Notes under the pieces: generated by a model
Seen by the model: only the letters and a program-made list of their open reading frames with translations
Database searches by the model: none
What the model was told of the DNA's origin: nothing
Origin: Achromobacter sp. MYb9
Lineage (GTDB): Bacteria > Pseudomonadota > Gammaproteobacteria > Burkholderiales > Burkholderiaceae_B
Assembly (NCBI RefSeq): GCF_002975275.1
Contig: NZ_PCOQ01000028.1
Span: 1-64,000, forward strand
DNA length: 64,000 nt
Direction of reading: 5' to 3'
Shown: piece by piece, positions 8,531 through 20,766 of the stretch
Numbering within the stretch: the stretch's first letter is position 1
Layout: every line of letters starts with the position of its first letter
Translations under genes and position numbers: made by a program

Positions 8531-8896
8531 TTAGTGCGCCTGGCGCAAGATGGCCAGCAGCGCGTCGGGGTCGGCGGGCTTTTCGATCCAGCCGTTGAAC
8601 ACGCCTTCCGGGGCGTCGCGCCGTTCCTGGCGCGCCAGCCCGCTCAAGGCATAAATACGGGCCGGCTTGCCGCGCGCGCGCAGCCTGGTGGCAAGTTCGT
8701 AGCCGTCCATGTCGGGCAGCAGGATATCCACCAGCACGGCCTCGGGAGCGAAACTGTCGGCGAGTTCCAAGGCGGCTTCGCCGGTGGCGGCACAGCGCGT
8801 TTCCAGTCCGGAAAGCGCCAGGAACTCGGCCAACAGCTCCGAGCCCATTTCGTTATCGTCAACCAGCAGGACGCGAATCGCGCGCACGTCGTTCAA
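8531..8896 (-). CDS. Single-domain response regulator (CheY-like receiver)
   Basis: The receiver domain is complete: VLLVDDNEMGSELL with the acidic pair, phospho-acceptor Asp in AVLVDILLPDMDGYEL, the conserved Ser of YALSG and the Lys of WIEKPAD. I place the start at a TTG (8896-8894) because GGAGG lies 7 nt upstream of it, giving 121 residues. The frame is open further upstream to 9142, but that stretch has no homology and overlaps the kinase remnant. No output domain is present. The downstream kinase-like gene begins 2 bp after its stop. Confidence 0.82.
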   Translation of the reverse strand: MNDVRAIRVLLVDDNEMGSELLAEFLALSGLETRCAATGEAALELADSFAPEAVLVDILLPDMDGYELATRLRARGKPARIYALSGLARQERRDAPEGVFNGWIEKPADPDALLAILRQAH

Positions 8897-8904
8897 AAGG
8901 GTAC

Positions 8905-9105
8905 CTCCAGATATCAAGGGCGGGCGTATCGTGCTGGCCGCGCGGCAGCGTCGCCGTGAAAAGGGCCAGGCCGTCGCGGCAATCCACCGGAAATCTCGCC
9001 GTCGTGTCGGGCCACGACCTGGCGGGTGAGGTACAGGCCCGTTTCCGGGCCGTTGCGATGACACGAACGCAACCGCGGCGGGGGAACGGACGGGGGCGCA
9101 TTCAT
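8905..9105 (-). pseudogene. Eroded C-terminus of a sensor histidine kinase
   Basis: One frame reads NGPETGLYLTRQVVARHDGEI, which matches the G2-box region of HATPase domains (…GTGLGLYLxRQIVxxHGGEI). The expected continuation, RFPVDCRDGLALFTATLPRG, is found in another frame just downstream, so a frameshift separates them. The N-terminal DHp and N-box parts are missing. The remnant sits immediately before the response regulator, suggesting it was once that regulator's cognate kinase. Confidence 0.5.
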
Positions 9106-9203
9106 GCTGGCTATATACCGGGGACGCGCGATGTGCTGTCATTATGTCAAATATATTGTGCGAATGTGTGCATTTGCAGTCCTGTCACCGATATGGAGTT
9201 TCC

Positions 9204-9731
9204 ATGGCCCGTCTTCCCTACGCCGATCTGACTCATCCCGACGCCCGGCCCCTGGTCGATCGCATCGTCGCCGAGCGCGGCAGCGTCCTGCACCTGTACC
9301 AGATGCTGTTGCATAGCCCCGCGGTCGCGGGCGGCTGGTTGAACTACCTGACGTCGATCCGTCAGCTAAGCACGCTGCCCGGCGACCTTCGCGAGCTGGT
9401 CATCATGCGGGTGGCGGCGATCAACGGCGCCCCTTACGAGGCCGACCAACACGCGCCGATCGCGCTGAAAGAAGGGGTTTCCCAGGCACAGCTGGACGCA
9501 TTGGACGCCTGGGAAAGTTCGGCGCTGTTCAGCGAGCGGGAAAAGGCGGTGCTGGCCTACACCGACGCGATGACCCGCCGGGTGCAGGTGCCCGAATCCG
9601 TGTTCCAGGCCGCGCGGGCGGCGATGGCGTCGGATAAGCTCATCGTCGAACTGACCGCGACGGTGGCGGCGTACAACATGGTGTCGCGCTTCCTGGAAGC
9701 GCTGCAAGTGCATTCGCACGACGACCGTTAG
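9204..9731 (+). CDS. Carboxymuconolactone-decarboxylase (CMD)/AhpD-like protein
   Basis: From the ATG at 9204 (GGAG at 9195-9198) the protein is 175 residues. It has the CMD-fold pattern: LVDRIVAERGSVLHLYQMLLHSPAVAGGWLNYLTSIRQLSTLPGDLRELVIMRVAAINGAPYEADQHAPIALKEG, then LVIELTATVAAYNMVSRFLEALQV-type C-terminus. The usual AhpD CxxC pair is absent (the position reads GAPYEADQH), so a peroxidase role is unlikely and the reaction is unknown. A related protein is encoded at 58997-59509 in the catabolic cluster; the two share the YADLTHPDARPLVDRI/YADTSRPETRPLVERI opening and the VAAYNMVSRFLEA ending. Confidence 0.8.
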   Translation: MARLPYADLTHPDARPLVDRIVAERGSVLHLYQMLLHSPAVAGGWLNYLTSIRQLSTLPGDLRELVIMRVAAINGAPYEADQHAPIALKEGVSQAQLDALDAWESSALFSEREKAVLAYTDAMTRRVQVPESVFQAARAAMASDKLIVELTATVAAYNMVSRFLEALQVHSHDDR

Positions 9732-9790
9732 GCCGTCGCGAACCGGGCGCGCACGGGCAAGGCGCGCGCCTGCCGGCGTAGGGGCCAGGC

Positions 9791-10750
9791 TTAGCGGCGT
9801 TGCGCCTCGATCAGCGCGTCCAGCTTGACCGCGTCCGCCACGAACAGGCGGATGCCCTCGGACAGCTTTTCGGTCGCCATGGCGTCGTCGTTGAGCAGGG
9901 TGCGGAAGCTGATCTCGTCCGAGCCGATACGTGCGATGGGTTCGCCCGTGTCGTCGGCGCGCAATTGCGCGGGGGCGTCGCCTTCGGTGCCGGCCAGCTG
10001 GTTCAGCAGGTCGGGGCTGATGGTCAGCAGGTCGCAGCCCGATAGCGCCAGGATCTGTCCCGCATTGCGGAAGCTTGCGCCCATGATCTCGGTGGCGATG
10101 CCATGCTGCTTGTAATAGCGGTAGATGCGGCTGACCGACAGCACGCCGGGGTCGCGGCCGCCGGCGTTGTCGGCTTCTACCCAGGAGGCGCCGGCGTTCT
10201 TCTTGTGCCAGTCGTAGATGCGGCCGACAAAAGGAGAGATCAGTTGCACGTTCGCGTCGGCGCAGGCCACGGCCTGGGGCAGCGAAAACAGCAAAGTCAG
10301 GTTGCAGCGCACGCCTTCGGATTGCAGGGCGCGGGCGGCCTGGATGCCTTCCCAGGTCGAGGCGATCTTGATCAGCACGCGCTCGCGCGGCACGCCGGCG
10401 GCCTCGTACAGGGCGATCAGGCCGCGGGCGCGTTCGATGGTGGCGCGGGTGTCGAACGACAGGCGCGCGTCCACTTCGGTCGAGACGCGGCCCGGCACGA
10501 TGTTCAGGATGGCTCGGCCAAAAGCGACCAGCAGGCGGTCGACGAGGTCGGGCGTCGAGGCGCCGCCATGGTCGCGCGCCGTTTTTTCCAGCAGCGGACG
10601 GTAGGCGTCCTGCTGAACGGCCTTAAGAATAAGGGACGGATTGGTGGTGGCGTCCGTGGGACGCAACGCCTTCATCGCTTCGAAATCCCCGGTGTCGGCG
10701 ACAACGGTGGTGTGATTGCGCAGGGCGTCAAGTTGGCTGGACATGGACAA
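9791..10750 (-). CDS. tal: Transaldolase
   Basis: Transaldolase of the non-oxidative pentose phosphate pathway transfers a dihydroxyacetone unit. The 319-residue protein has the TDATTNPSLILKA motif near residue 33, the Schiff-base lysine in RVLIKIASTWEG, CNLTLLFSLPQAVACADA and SPFVGRIYDWHKKN, all characteristic of TalA/TalB. Two starts are close (10750, MSMSS; 10744, MSS). It is convergent with the CMD-like gene and divergent from carA. Confidence 0.95.
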   Translation of the reverse strand: MSMSSQLDALRNHTTVVADTGDFEAMKALRPTDATTNPSLILKAVQQDAYRPLLEKTARDHGGASTPDLVDRLLVAFGRAILNIVPGRVSTEVDARLSFDTRATIERARGLIALYEAAGVPRERVLIKIASTWEGIQAARALQSEGVRCNLTLLFSLPQAVACADANVQLISPFVGRIYDWHKKNAGASWVEADNAGGRDPGVLSVSRIYRYYKQHGIATEIMGASFRNAGQILALSGCDLLTISPDLLNQLAGTEGDAPAQLRADDTGEPIARIGSDEISFRTLLNDDAMATEKLSEGIRLFVADAVKLDALIEAQRR

Positions 10751-10927
10751 ATACGGCTCACGACGGCAAGGGTTGAAGGTGTCCCTAGCGTATCACTGCC
10801 GCTGGCGCCTTGCTGTCCGCCAAACGGCGCGTGGCCCGAGAACGCGGCGTGGTGGCTCGAAAAGGGCGGGAATCACCGATATCGGCCTTATTTGGCGCGG
10901 TTCTCCGAGAAAAGCGCCGGGTCAAGG

Positions 10928-10933
10928 TATAAT
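10928..10933 (+). promoter_or_regulatory. -10 element upstream of carA
   Basis: A perfect TATAAT lies 40 bp upstream of the carA GTG, giving a leader of about 30 nt. No good -35 is visible at the matching distance, so it may depend on an activator or an extended element. Confidence 0.45.
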
Positions 10934-10972
10934 CCGAAGGTTTGATTATCGATTCTAAAACCGGGGTTTACT

Positions 10973-12127
10973 GTGCTGCCGCAACTTTTTCCCGAGGGGA
11001 TCAACCGCTTCCCTCCTGCAATTCTGGCTCTGGCGGACGGTACCATTTTTCGAGGCGTGTCGATCGGTGCGCCTGGCCATACCGTTGCCGAAGTGGTGTT
11101 CAACACCGCGATGACCGGGTACCAGGAAATTCTCACCGATCCCAGCTATAGCGGTCAGATCGTCACGCTGACCTATCCGCACATTGGCAACACCGGCGTC
11201 AATGCCGAAGACGTCGAAGCCAATCGCGTCTATGCCGCCGGATTGGTGGTCCGCGACTGTCCCGCTCGCGTGTCGAACTTCCGTTCCACGCAATCCTTGC
11301 CCGACTATCTGGCCGCGCAAGGCATCGTCGCCATTTCCGGCATCGACACCCGCAAGCTCACGCGCATCCTGCGTGAAAAAGGCGCCCAGGGCGCCTGCAT
11401 CTTCGTTGGCACCGACACCGAGCGCGCCGTAGAACTGGCCCGCGGCTTTGCCGGCATGGCCGGCCAGGATCTGGCCAAGGTCGTCTCGGTCAAGACCAGC
11501 AGCGAGTGGACCGATGGCACCTGGCAACTGGGCCAAGGCTTCTCCAAGCCCGACCAGTCCAAGTTCCACGTCGTCGCGTATGACTTCGGCATCAAGAGCA
11601 ACATCCTGCGCCTGCTGGCCGACCGCGGCTGCCGCCTGACGCTGGTGCCGGCGCAAACCAGCGCCGAAGACGTCCTGAAGCTGAATCCCGACGGTGTGTT
11701 CCTGTCCAACGGCCCGGGCGACCCCGAGCCTTGCGACTACGCCATCGCCGCCACGCGCACGTTCCTGGACAAGAAGCTGCCGGTGTTCGGCATCTGCCTG
11801 GGCCATCAGATCATGGGCCTGGCCGTCGGCGGCAAGACGCTCAAGATGAAGACCGGCCACCACGGCGCGAACCATCCCGTGCAGGACCTCCAGTCCAAGC
11901 GCGTGTTCATCACGAGCCAGAACCACGGCTTCGCGGTCGACGCGGCCAGCCTGCCGGCCAATGCGCGCGTGACGCACGTGTCGCTGTTCGACGGCACGTT
12001 GCAGGGCTTCGAACTCACCGACCGCCCGGCCTTCTGCTTCCAGGGTCACCCCGAAGCCAGCCCGGGTCCGCACGACATCCTTGAACTGTTCGACAAGTTC
12101 ATCGTCCTGATGTCCGGCCAAAAGTAA
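10973..12127 (+). CDS. carA: Carbamoyl-phosphate synthase small (glutaminase) subunit
   Basis: CarA hydrolyses glutamine and channels ammonia to CarB for carbamoyl phosphate, precursor of pyrimidines and arginine. The 384-residue protein starts at GTG (MLPQLFPEGINRFPPAILALADG). It has the N-terminal carA domain (NTAMTGYQEILTDPSYSGQIVTLTYPHIGN) and the class I amidotransferase domain with the nucleophile in FGICLGHQIMGLA and the His/Glu of FCFQGHPEASPGP. The gap to carB is 10 bp, so they form an operon. Confidence 0.96.
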   Translation: MLPQLFPEGINRFPPAILALADGTIFRGVSIGAPGHTVAEVVFNTAMTGYQEILTDPSYSGQIVTLTYPHIGNTGVNAEDVEANRVYAAGLVVRDCPARVSNFRSTQSLPDYLAAQGIVAISGIDTRKLTRILREKGAQGACIFVGTDTERAVELARGFAGMAGQDLAKVVSVKTSSEWTDGTWQLGQGFSKPDQSKFHVVAYDFGIKSNILRLLADRGCRLTLVPAQTSAEDVLKLNPDGVFLSNGPGDPEPCDYAIAATRTFLDKKLPVFGICLGHQIMGLAVGGKTLKMKTGHHGANHPVQDLQSKRVFITSQNHGFAVDAASLPANARVTHVSLFDGTLQGFELTDRPAFCFQGHPEASPGPHDILELFDKFIVLMSGQK

Positions 12128-12137
12128 AGATTGCATC

Positions 12138-15380
<3,243 letters not shown>

Positions 15381-15438
15381 AGCACTGAAAGAGGGCGCGC
15401 GGCGCAAGCCAGCCGCGTGCGCTTGATGTAGGATGCCG

Positions 15439-15471
15439 GGGCGGCCCTTGTAAAAGAGGGTCGCCCTTTTT
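15439..15471 (+). terminator. Intrinsic terminator after carB
   Basis: GGGCGGCCCT (15439-15448) pairs with AGGGTCGCCC (15457-15466; one G-U pair), with an 8-nt loop and TTTTT at 15467-15471. It closes the carAB operon. Confidence 0.85.
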
Positions 15472-15506
15472 CATCCCTGCTTTTTTATCTCTGCTCACGG
15501 CGATTC

Positions 15507-16271
15507 ATGAATCGAGTCTTCATTACGGGCGCCAGCAGCGGCCTGGGCCGCGCCCTGGCGCAGCAGTACGCCGCCTCCGGCGCCACGCTTGGCCTTTTGG
15601 GCCGGCGCGAAGACGCATTGCGCGAGCTGGCCGACAGCCTGCCCGGCGAACACCGCTGCTACGCGGTCGATGTGCGCGACCGCGCGGCGCTGCATGCGGC
15701 CGCATCCGATTTCATCGCTTTCTGCCAGGGCAGGGTAGACGTGGTCATCGCCAGCGCCGGCATCAGCGCGGGCACGCTGACCGAGCACGGCGAAGACTAC
15801 GACGTGTTCAAAGCCATTGTCGACACCAACCTGCTGGCCACGGTCGCCACCTTCGAACCGTTCGTGGGCGCCATGCGCGCGGCGGGTTGCGGACGGCTGG
15901 TGGGTATCGCCAGCGTGGCAGGCGTACGCGGCCTGCCGGGGGCGGGCGCCTATAGCGCGTCCAAATCCGCCGTGGTGACTTATTGCGAAAGCTTGCGGCT
16001 GGAATTGGCGGCGGACGGCATTCGGGTCGTGACGATCGCGCCCGGCTACATCAAGACCGCGATGACGGCGAAGAATCCGTACTCGATGCCCTTCCTGATG
16101 GAGGCGGATGCCTTTGCTCGGCGCGCGCAGGCCGCGATCGGGCGCGGCACGTCGTATACGGTAATTCCGTGGCAGATGGGCGTGGTGGCCAAGCTGATGC
16201 GGCTGTTGCCCAACGCCGTGTATGACAAGCTGGCGCGCGATGCACCGCGCAAACCGCGCAAAGCGGAGTAG
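15507..16271 (+). CDS. Short-chain dehydrogenase/reductase
   Basis: This 254-residue Rossmann-fold oxidoreductase has the cofactor motif TGASSGLGRAL near residue 7, the N-N-A-like ASAGISAG segment, the catalytic Ser of GIASVAG and the YSASK catalytic Tyr/Lys. A basic residue after strand 2 (LGRRED) favours NADP(H). The C-terminus has a membrane-proximal hydrophobic/basic tail (MGVVAKLMRLLPNAVYDKLARDAPRKPRK). The substrate is unknown. It follows the carB terminator and converges on the phosphatase gene. Confidence 0.88.
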   Translation: MNRVFITGASSGLGRALAQQYAASGATLGLLGRREDALRELADSLPGEHRCYAVDVRDRAALHAAASDFIAFCQGRVDVVIASAGISAGTLTEHGEDYDVFKAIVDTNLLATVATFEPFVGAMRAAGCGRLVGIASVAGVRGLPGAGAYSASKSAVVTYCESLRLELAADGIRVVTIAPGYIKTAMTAKNPYSMPFLMEADAFARRAQAAIGRGTSYTVIPWQMGVVAKLMRLLPNAVYDKLARDAPRKPRKAE

Positions 16272-16301
16272 GTTCCGCTTCGCGCAGCCCGTGCCTGCCG
16301 T

Positions 16302-16946
16302 CTACGGCACCACGTCGTCGCCGACTTCGTCGGCCACATGGCCCACGTCGCCCCAATCCAGCACTTCCCACTTGCGTCCCTGCACGCCGACGCGGTTGAT
16401 GCTGACGTTGAGCAGCGCCGCGTCGCGCGGCGCATTCAGCGGCACGCCCGACGCATGGCGCCAGATGATGTCCAGCACACCGCCGTGCGTGAACAGCAGG
16501 ATGCGTTCGCCTTCGTGGCGGCTGGCGATATCGTCGACCGTGGAGATCACGCGCGACTGGAACTGGCCCAGCGTTTCGCCGCCATTCAGCGGGCGCAGCG
16601 GGTCGCGGCTTTTCCAGGCGGCAGCGGCCTCGGGGGCCTGCGTGTCGATGTGCTCGTGGTCCAGGCCTTCCAGCACGCCGAAGCCGCGCTCTCGAATGCC
16701 GGGTTCCACGCGCACACGCAAGCCCAGTTGTTCGGATACGGGCACGGCGGTGGCGTGGGCGCGTTGCAGGTCGCTGCTGTAGATGGCGTGGATGGGCGTG
16801 TGGCGGGCTTCTTCGCGCAGGCGCGCCGCCAGCAAACCGGCCTGGTTGACGCCGAATTCATTCAGGGGGATGTCTTTCCAGCCTTGCAGGCGGCGCTGGC
16901 GGTTCCAGTCGGTTTCGCCATGGCGGATGAACCAGATTTCAGTCAT
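16302..16946 (-). CDS. Histidine phosphatase (phosphoglycerate mutase-like) family protein
   Basis: This 214-residue protein begins MTEIWFIRHGETDWNRQRRLQGWKDIPLNEFG, with the phospho-accepting His of RHGE, and later has IYSSDLQRAHATA and the second catalytic His in LLFTHGGVLDIIWRH. It belongs to the GpmB/CobC-type branch 1 phosphatases, whose substrates range from phosphoglycerate to alpha-ribazole phosphate. Nothing here sets the substrate. It is 26 bp downstream of the LysR gene on the same strand. Confidence 0.88.
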   Translation of the reverse strand: MTEIWFIRHGETDWNRQRRLQGWKDIPLNEFGVNQAGLLAARLREEARHTPIHAIYSSDLQRAHATAVPVSEQLGLRVRVEPGIRERGFGVLEGLDHEHIDTQAPEAAAAWKSRDPLRPLNGGETLGQFQSRVISTVDDIASRHEGERILLFTHGGVLDIIWRHASGVPLNAPRDAALLNVSINRVGVQGRKWEVLDWGDVGHVADEVGDDVVP

Positions 16947-16972
16947 TGAGGTCGTGATGTGGGGAGTAAGGC

Positions 16973-17881
16973 TTAGAGCTGGGCCGGCGCGATGGCCGCG
17001 CGCGGCTTCCAGATGGTTTGAATGATCGAGCTTAACGCGACCAGCGCGGGCTCGCTAGCACGCTCATACGGCAGGATAAAGCCTAGCATGGCGTCCACGC
17101 GGGCCTGGCCCCAAACGATGAAATCGTTGGACGCCGCGCCCGCCAGCGCGGTTTCCTCGCGCAGCAGCGCGCAGCCTGCGCCCGCGCGCACCAACGCGTC
17201 CTGGTTGGCCTGGTCATCGTGTTGCATGACGATGCGCGGCGACAGGCCGTGGCGTTCAAACATGTCGCGAAGCAGCAGGTGGGTATGGCAGCCGGAGGGG
17301 CCGTCCAGCCAGGGCAGTTGCGCCACCTCCCGCCAGCCGCCGCGCTTGAGCACCGCGGCATGCTCTTTCGGCAGGGCGATGCGATAGCGCACGCTGCGCA
17401 GGGGCAGCCACAGCACGCCGCGCGGCGGATTGGCGGCAATGGTCAGCGCGGCCGGCAGGCGGCCGGTGCTGACCTGTTCGGCCAGCGTGGCGGCGGGCAG
17501 CGTCTGGGTCTTCAGTTCCACCAGCGGCAGCCGCTGATTCACGGCCGAGGCCAATTCGCCCAGACGCAGGAAATCCGGCTTTTCGCTGGGCACGCCCAGT
17601 TCAACCACGCCGTGCAGGCTGCCTTGCAGCTGCTGTGCTTCAGACCGGAGCTGCGCGCCCAGCACCAGCAGCGATTCCGCCGTGGGCAACAGCACTTCGC
17701 CTGCCTTGGCCAGCGCCAGCCGGCCGCCGCTGCGGTCGAACAGCGCCACGCCCAGGGTCTGTTCCAGCGCCTTGATCTGCGCGGTGACGGCAGGCTGGGT
17801 CAGCGATAGCGCTTCGGCCGCCTTCGTCAGGTTGCCCAGCCGGGCGACCGTGACGAAGGCGCGGATCTGATAGATTTCCAT
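16973..17881 (-). CDS. LysR-family transcriptional regulator
   Basis: This 302-residue protein opens with the LysR winged HTH (MEIYQIRAFVTVARLGNLTKAAEALSLTQPAVTAQIKALEQTLGVALFDRSGGRLALAKAGE). The effector-binding domain starts around residue 90 (HGVVELGVPSEKPDFLRLGELASAVNQRLPLVELK). It lies 10 bp downstream of the ABC ATPase gene in the same direction, an uncommon arrangement for LysR genes, and may regulate the 16973-22092 transporter genes. Confidence 0.9.
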   Translation of the reverse strand: MEIYQIRAFVTVARLGNLTKAAEALSLTQPAVTAQIKALEQTLGVALFDRSGGRLALAKAGEVLLPTAESLLVLGAQLRSEAQQLQGSLHGVVELGVPSEKPDFLRLGELASAVNQRLPLVELKTQTLPAATLAEQVSTGRLPAALTIAANPPRGVLWLPLRSVRYRIALPKEHAAVLKRGGWREVAQLPWLDGPSGCHTHLLLRDMFERHGLSPRIVMQHDDQANQDALVRAGAGCALLREETALAGAASNDFIVWGQARVDAMLGFILPYERASEPALVALSSIIQTIWKPRAAIAPAQL

Positions 17882-17891
17882 GGCCGCAAGT

Positions 17892-18977
17892 TTAGGCCGC
17901 CAGCAGCCGGATCTGACTGGGTTCCAATCCGATCGACACCGGCGCGCCGGCGGGGAAGGGGGACAGCCCCGCCAGATGCGATTGATCTGCCGTCAGGCGC
18001 TGTTCGCCGATCAGCACCTGGTAGCGCGTGAACTCGCCCAGGAATTCGCTGCTTTCGACAATGCCCGGCAGCCAGACATAGCGCGCGTCGCCCAGGCCGT
18101 CGGCCATTTCGATCTGCACCGTGTGGGGCCGGAAGCTGGCTGCCAGCCGCGGCGCCGCCGGCGCTTCGGCGGTCAGCGGCAAATGCAGGTCGCCGATGCC
18201 CTCCACCGCCAGCACCACGCTGCCGCTGGTGCGTTCGCGCACGTCGCCTTCCAGCACATTCATCGTGCCCACGAAATTGGCCACGAAACGGTTCACCGGA
18301 TAGTCGAACAGGGTGCTGGGCGCGCCGATCTGCTGCACCACGCCGTGGTCCAGCACCGCCATACGGTCGGCCGTGGTCATGGCTTCTTCCTGGTCGTGGG
18401 TGACGAAGATGGTGGTGATGCCCAGCCGGCGCTGCAGGCTCAGCAAGTCCTGGCGCATCTGCACGCGCAGCTTCTTGTCCAGGTTGGACAGTGGTTCGTC
18501 CAGCAGCAGAACCTGGGGCTCGATGACGATGGTGCGGGCCAGCGCAACACGTTGCTGTTGGCCGCCCGACAACTGATTGGGACGGCGCTTGCCGTACTGC
18601 GACAAGCCCACGAGTTCCAGCGCCGCCTCCACCTTGGCGCGAATCTCCGCCTTTGGCAGTTTGCGCTCCACCAGGCCGAAAGCCACGTTGTCCCACACGG
18701 TCATGTGCGGCCACAGCGCGTAGTTCTGGAACACCATGCCGATGTTGCGGTCCCAGGGGGGCGTGCCGCTGATGTCCTTGCCGTCCACCAGCAGTTGTCC
18801 CGCGCTATGTCGGTTGAAGCCGGCGATCAACCGCAGCAGCGTGGACTTGCCCGACCCCGACGGCCCCAGCAAGGCAAAGAACTCGCCAGGCTCGATGTTG
18901 ATGTTCACATCCTTCAGCACTTCCGTCTTGCCGTAAGACAGGCGGATGTTGCGGCATTCGACACTGACCTTCTTCAT
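17892..18977 (-). CDS. ABC transporter ATPase, Fe(III)/spermidine (FbpC/PotA) type
   Basis: The 361-residue ATPase has the Walker A GPSGSGKST, Q-loop VFQNYALWPHMTVWDNVAFGL, signature LSGGQQQRVALARTIVIEPQVLLLDEPLSNLD and IFVTHDQEEAMTTADR. A TOBE-like C-terminal domain (about 240-361) carries the GIVESSEFLGEFTRYQVLIGEQRL segment. Its start overlaps the permease stop by 4 bp. It works with the permease and binding protein upstream. The ligand could be ferric iron, a phosphonate or a polyamine. Confidence 0.92.
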   Translation of the reverse strand: MKKVSVECRNIRLSYGKTEVLKDVNINIEPGEFFALLGPSGSGKSTLLRLIAGFNRHSAGQLLVDGKDISGTPPWDRNIGMVFQNYALWPHMTVWDNVAFGLVERKLPKAEIRAKVEAALELVGLSQYGKRRPNQLSGGQQQRVALARTIVIEPQVLLLDEPLSNLDKKLRVQMRQDLLSLQRRLGITTIFVTHDQEEAMTTADRMAVLDHGVVQQIGAPSTLFDYPVNRFVANFVGTMNVLEGDVRERTSGSVVLAVEGIGDLHLPLTAEAPAAPRLAASFRPHTVQIEMADGLGDARYVWLPGIVESSEFLGEFTRYQVLIGEQRLTADQSHLAGLSPFPAGAPVSIGLEPSQIRLLAA

Positions 18978-20686
18978 GCGGATTCCCCTTCATTGCGTGC
19001 CGGACGCTGGCGCGATTGCGCGCGCTCCACCAGCAAGTGCGATACATACGTGCCGATGGCCACCGCGGCCACCGCCAGCACGCCCAGCGCGGCGCCCGGG
19101 CCCCGGCCGGCCGCGCTTTGCATATACAGATAGATGCCGTAGCTCATGGGCGCCTGGCTGTCTTTCGTGACGAGCATGATGGTGGCCGACAGCTCCACCG
19201 CCGCGGTCACGAAGCTTGTCACGAAGCCCGCCAGCATGCCGCCTGCCATCAACGGCACCACCACGCGCCGTATCGTGCTCATGCGGGTGGCGCCCAGCGA
19301 CTGCGCCGCTTCTTCCAGCGAGACGTTGATCTGCTGCAGCGACGCCACGCAGGAACGCAGCGCGTAGGGCAGCCGCCGGACCGAGTACGCAATCATGATG
19401 ATGATCCACGACGAGGTCAGCAAGGTGCCGGTGCCGGGCAGTTCGATGCCGCGGAATGTGCGCAGGAAGCCGATGGCCAGCACGATGCCGGGGATCGCCA
19501 GCGCCGCAGAGGCCATGAAATCCAGCCATTGGCGCGCCGGCAGTCGGGTACGCAGCATCAGGTAGGCAATGGCGGTGCCCAGGATCACATCCACGCCCGC
19601 GGCCAGGCCGCAATAGAGCAGGGTGTTCGCAATCATGCCCTGCGATTCGGAGAACACCGCCGAGTAATGGGCCAGCGTGTAGCCGTCGGGCAGTGGCGCG
19701 AAGCTCCAGACGCTGGCAAGCGACAGCAGGAGCACGCCCATGTGCGGCGACAGCACCAGCAGCAGCACCAGGATGATCCATCCGTAAGCCAGCACGCTTT
19801 CCATCGGCCCCAGTTTGCGCTTCTGGATGCTGTTGCCGCCCTTTTGCAGCGTGGAATAGTCGCGGCCCTTGAGGACGCGCGCGGACAGCCACAGCGCCAG
19901 GATCGAGAACGCGATCATGATCACGCTGATCACGTAGCCCAGCGGATCTTCCAGCCCTACCTGGGTGATGCGCAGATAGGCTTGCGGGGCCAGCATGTTC
20001 GTCGTGCCCAGCACCAGCGGCGTGCCCAGGTCATCGAACACCTTCACGAACACCAGCGACGTGCCGGCCACGTAACCCGGCAGCGCCAGCGGGAAGATCA
20101 CGCGGCGGAACAGCCGGAACCCGCGCGATCCCAGGTTGAAGGCCGCTTCTTCCATGGCGCCGTCGATGTTGCGCAGCGCCACCACCAGGTTCATCAGGAT
20201 GAACGGGAAGTAGTGCAGCGCTTCCACGAAAATGACGCCGTTCAAGCCTTCCATGAACGGGATCGTGAATCCGAACCAGTCGTTCAGCAACAGGTTGACG
20301 CTGCCCGAGCGGCCGAAGATCAACTGCATCGCGACCGCGCCCACGAAGGGCGGCATGATCAGCGGCAGCACGCCCAGCGTCTGGATGATCAGCGCGCCCC
20401 GGAACTCGAAGCGCACCGTGAAGTAGGCCAGGGGCACGGCGATCAAGGACGCCAGCAGTGCCGACCAGCCCGCCACGTACAGGCTGTTGAAGAACGCTTC
20501 CTTCATCAGCGGCTGGTTGAAGAACGCGCCGAAGTGGCCCATCGTGAGGCTGCCGTCAGCGTTCACGAAGGCACTGTAGAACACCGTGCCCACGGGCACG
20601 GCCAGGAAAAGCAGCAAAAAGCCGAATACCAGCAGCGCCGTCAATACGGGGCCGGCGGGCAGGCGTGAGTGGCCCGAAGAATTCAT
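18974..20686 (-). CDS. ABC transporter permease, fused two-domain (FbpB/SfuB-like)
   Basis: From the ATG at 20686 (MNSSGHSRLPAGPVL) the protein is 570 residues. The frame is open up to 20752, but the extra 22 residues do not look like membrane protein. Two homologous six-helix permease halves follow one another. The first EAA loop is MEEAAFNLGSRGFRLFRRVIFPLALPGYVAGTSLVF and the second is SLEEAAQSLGATRMSTIRRVVVPLMAGGMLAGFV. Fused permeases of this kind serve iron(III) and phosphonate importers. Confidence 0.9.
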   Translation of the reverse strand: MNSSGHSRLPAGPVLTALLVFGFLLLFLAVPVGTVFYSAFVNADGSLTMGHFGAFFNQPLMKEAFFNSLYVAGWSALLASLIAVPLAYFTVRFEFRGALIIQTLGVLPLIMPPFVGAVAMQLIFGRSGSVNLLLNDWFGFTIPFMEGLNGVIFVEALHYFPFILMNLVVALRNIDGAMEEAAFNLGSRGFRLFRRVIFPLALPGYVAGTSLVFVKVFDDLGTPLVLGTTNMLAPQAYLRITQVGLEDPLGYVISVIMIAFSILALWLSARVLKGRDYSTLQKGGNSIQKRKLGPMESVLAYGWIILVLLLVLSPHMGVLLLSLASVWSFAPLPDGYTLAHYSAVFSESQGMIANTLLYCGLAAGVDVILGTAIAYLMLRTRLPARQWLDFMASAALAIPGIVLAIGFLRTFRGIELPGTGTLLTSSWIIIMIAYSVRRLPYALRSCVASLQQINVSLEEAAQSLGATRMSTIRRVVVPLMAGGMLAGFVTSFVTAAVELSATIMLVTKDSQAPMSYGIYLYMQSAAGRGPGAALGVLAVAAVAIGTYVSHLLVERAQSRQRPARNEGESA

Positions 20687-20766
20687 CGAGATTCCCGAAA
20701 TCGTTGCCAGGGACCGCGGCGGGGCGGACAGGAACGGTCCCGTCCGTCCCACGCGCGTGGTGCGGG

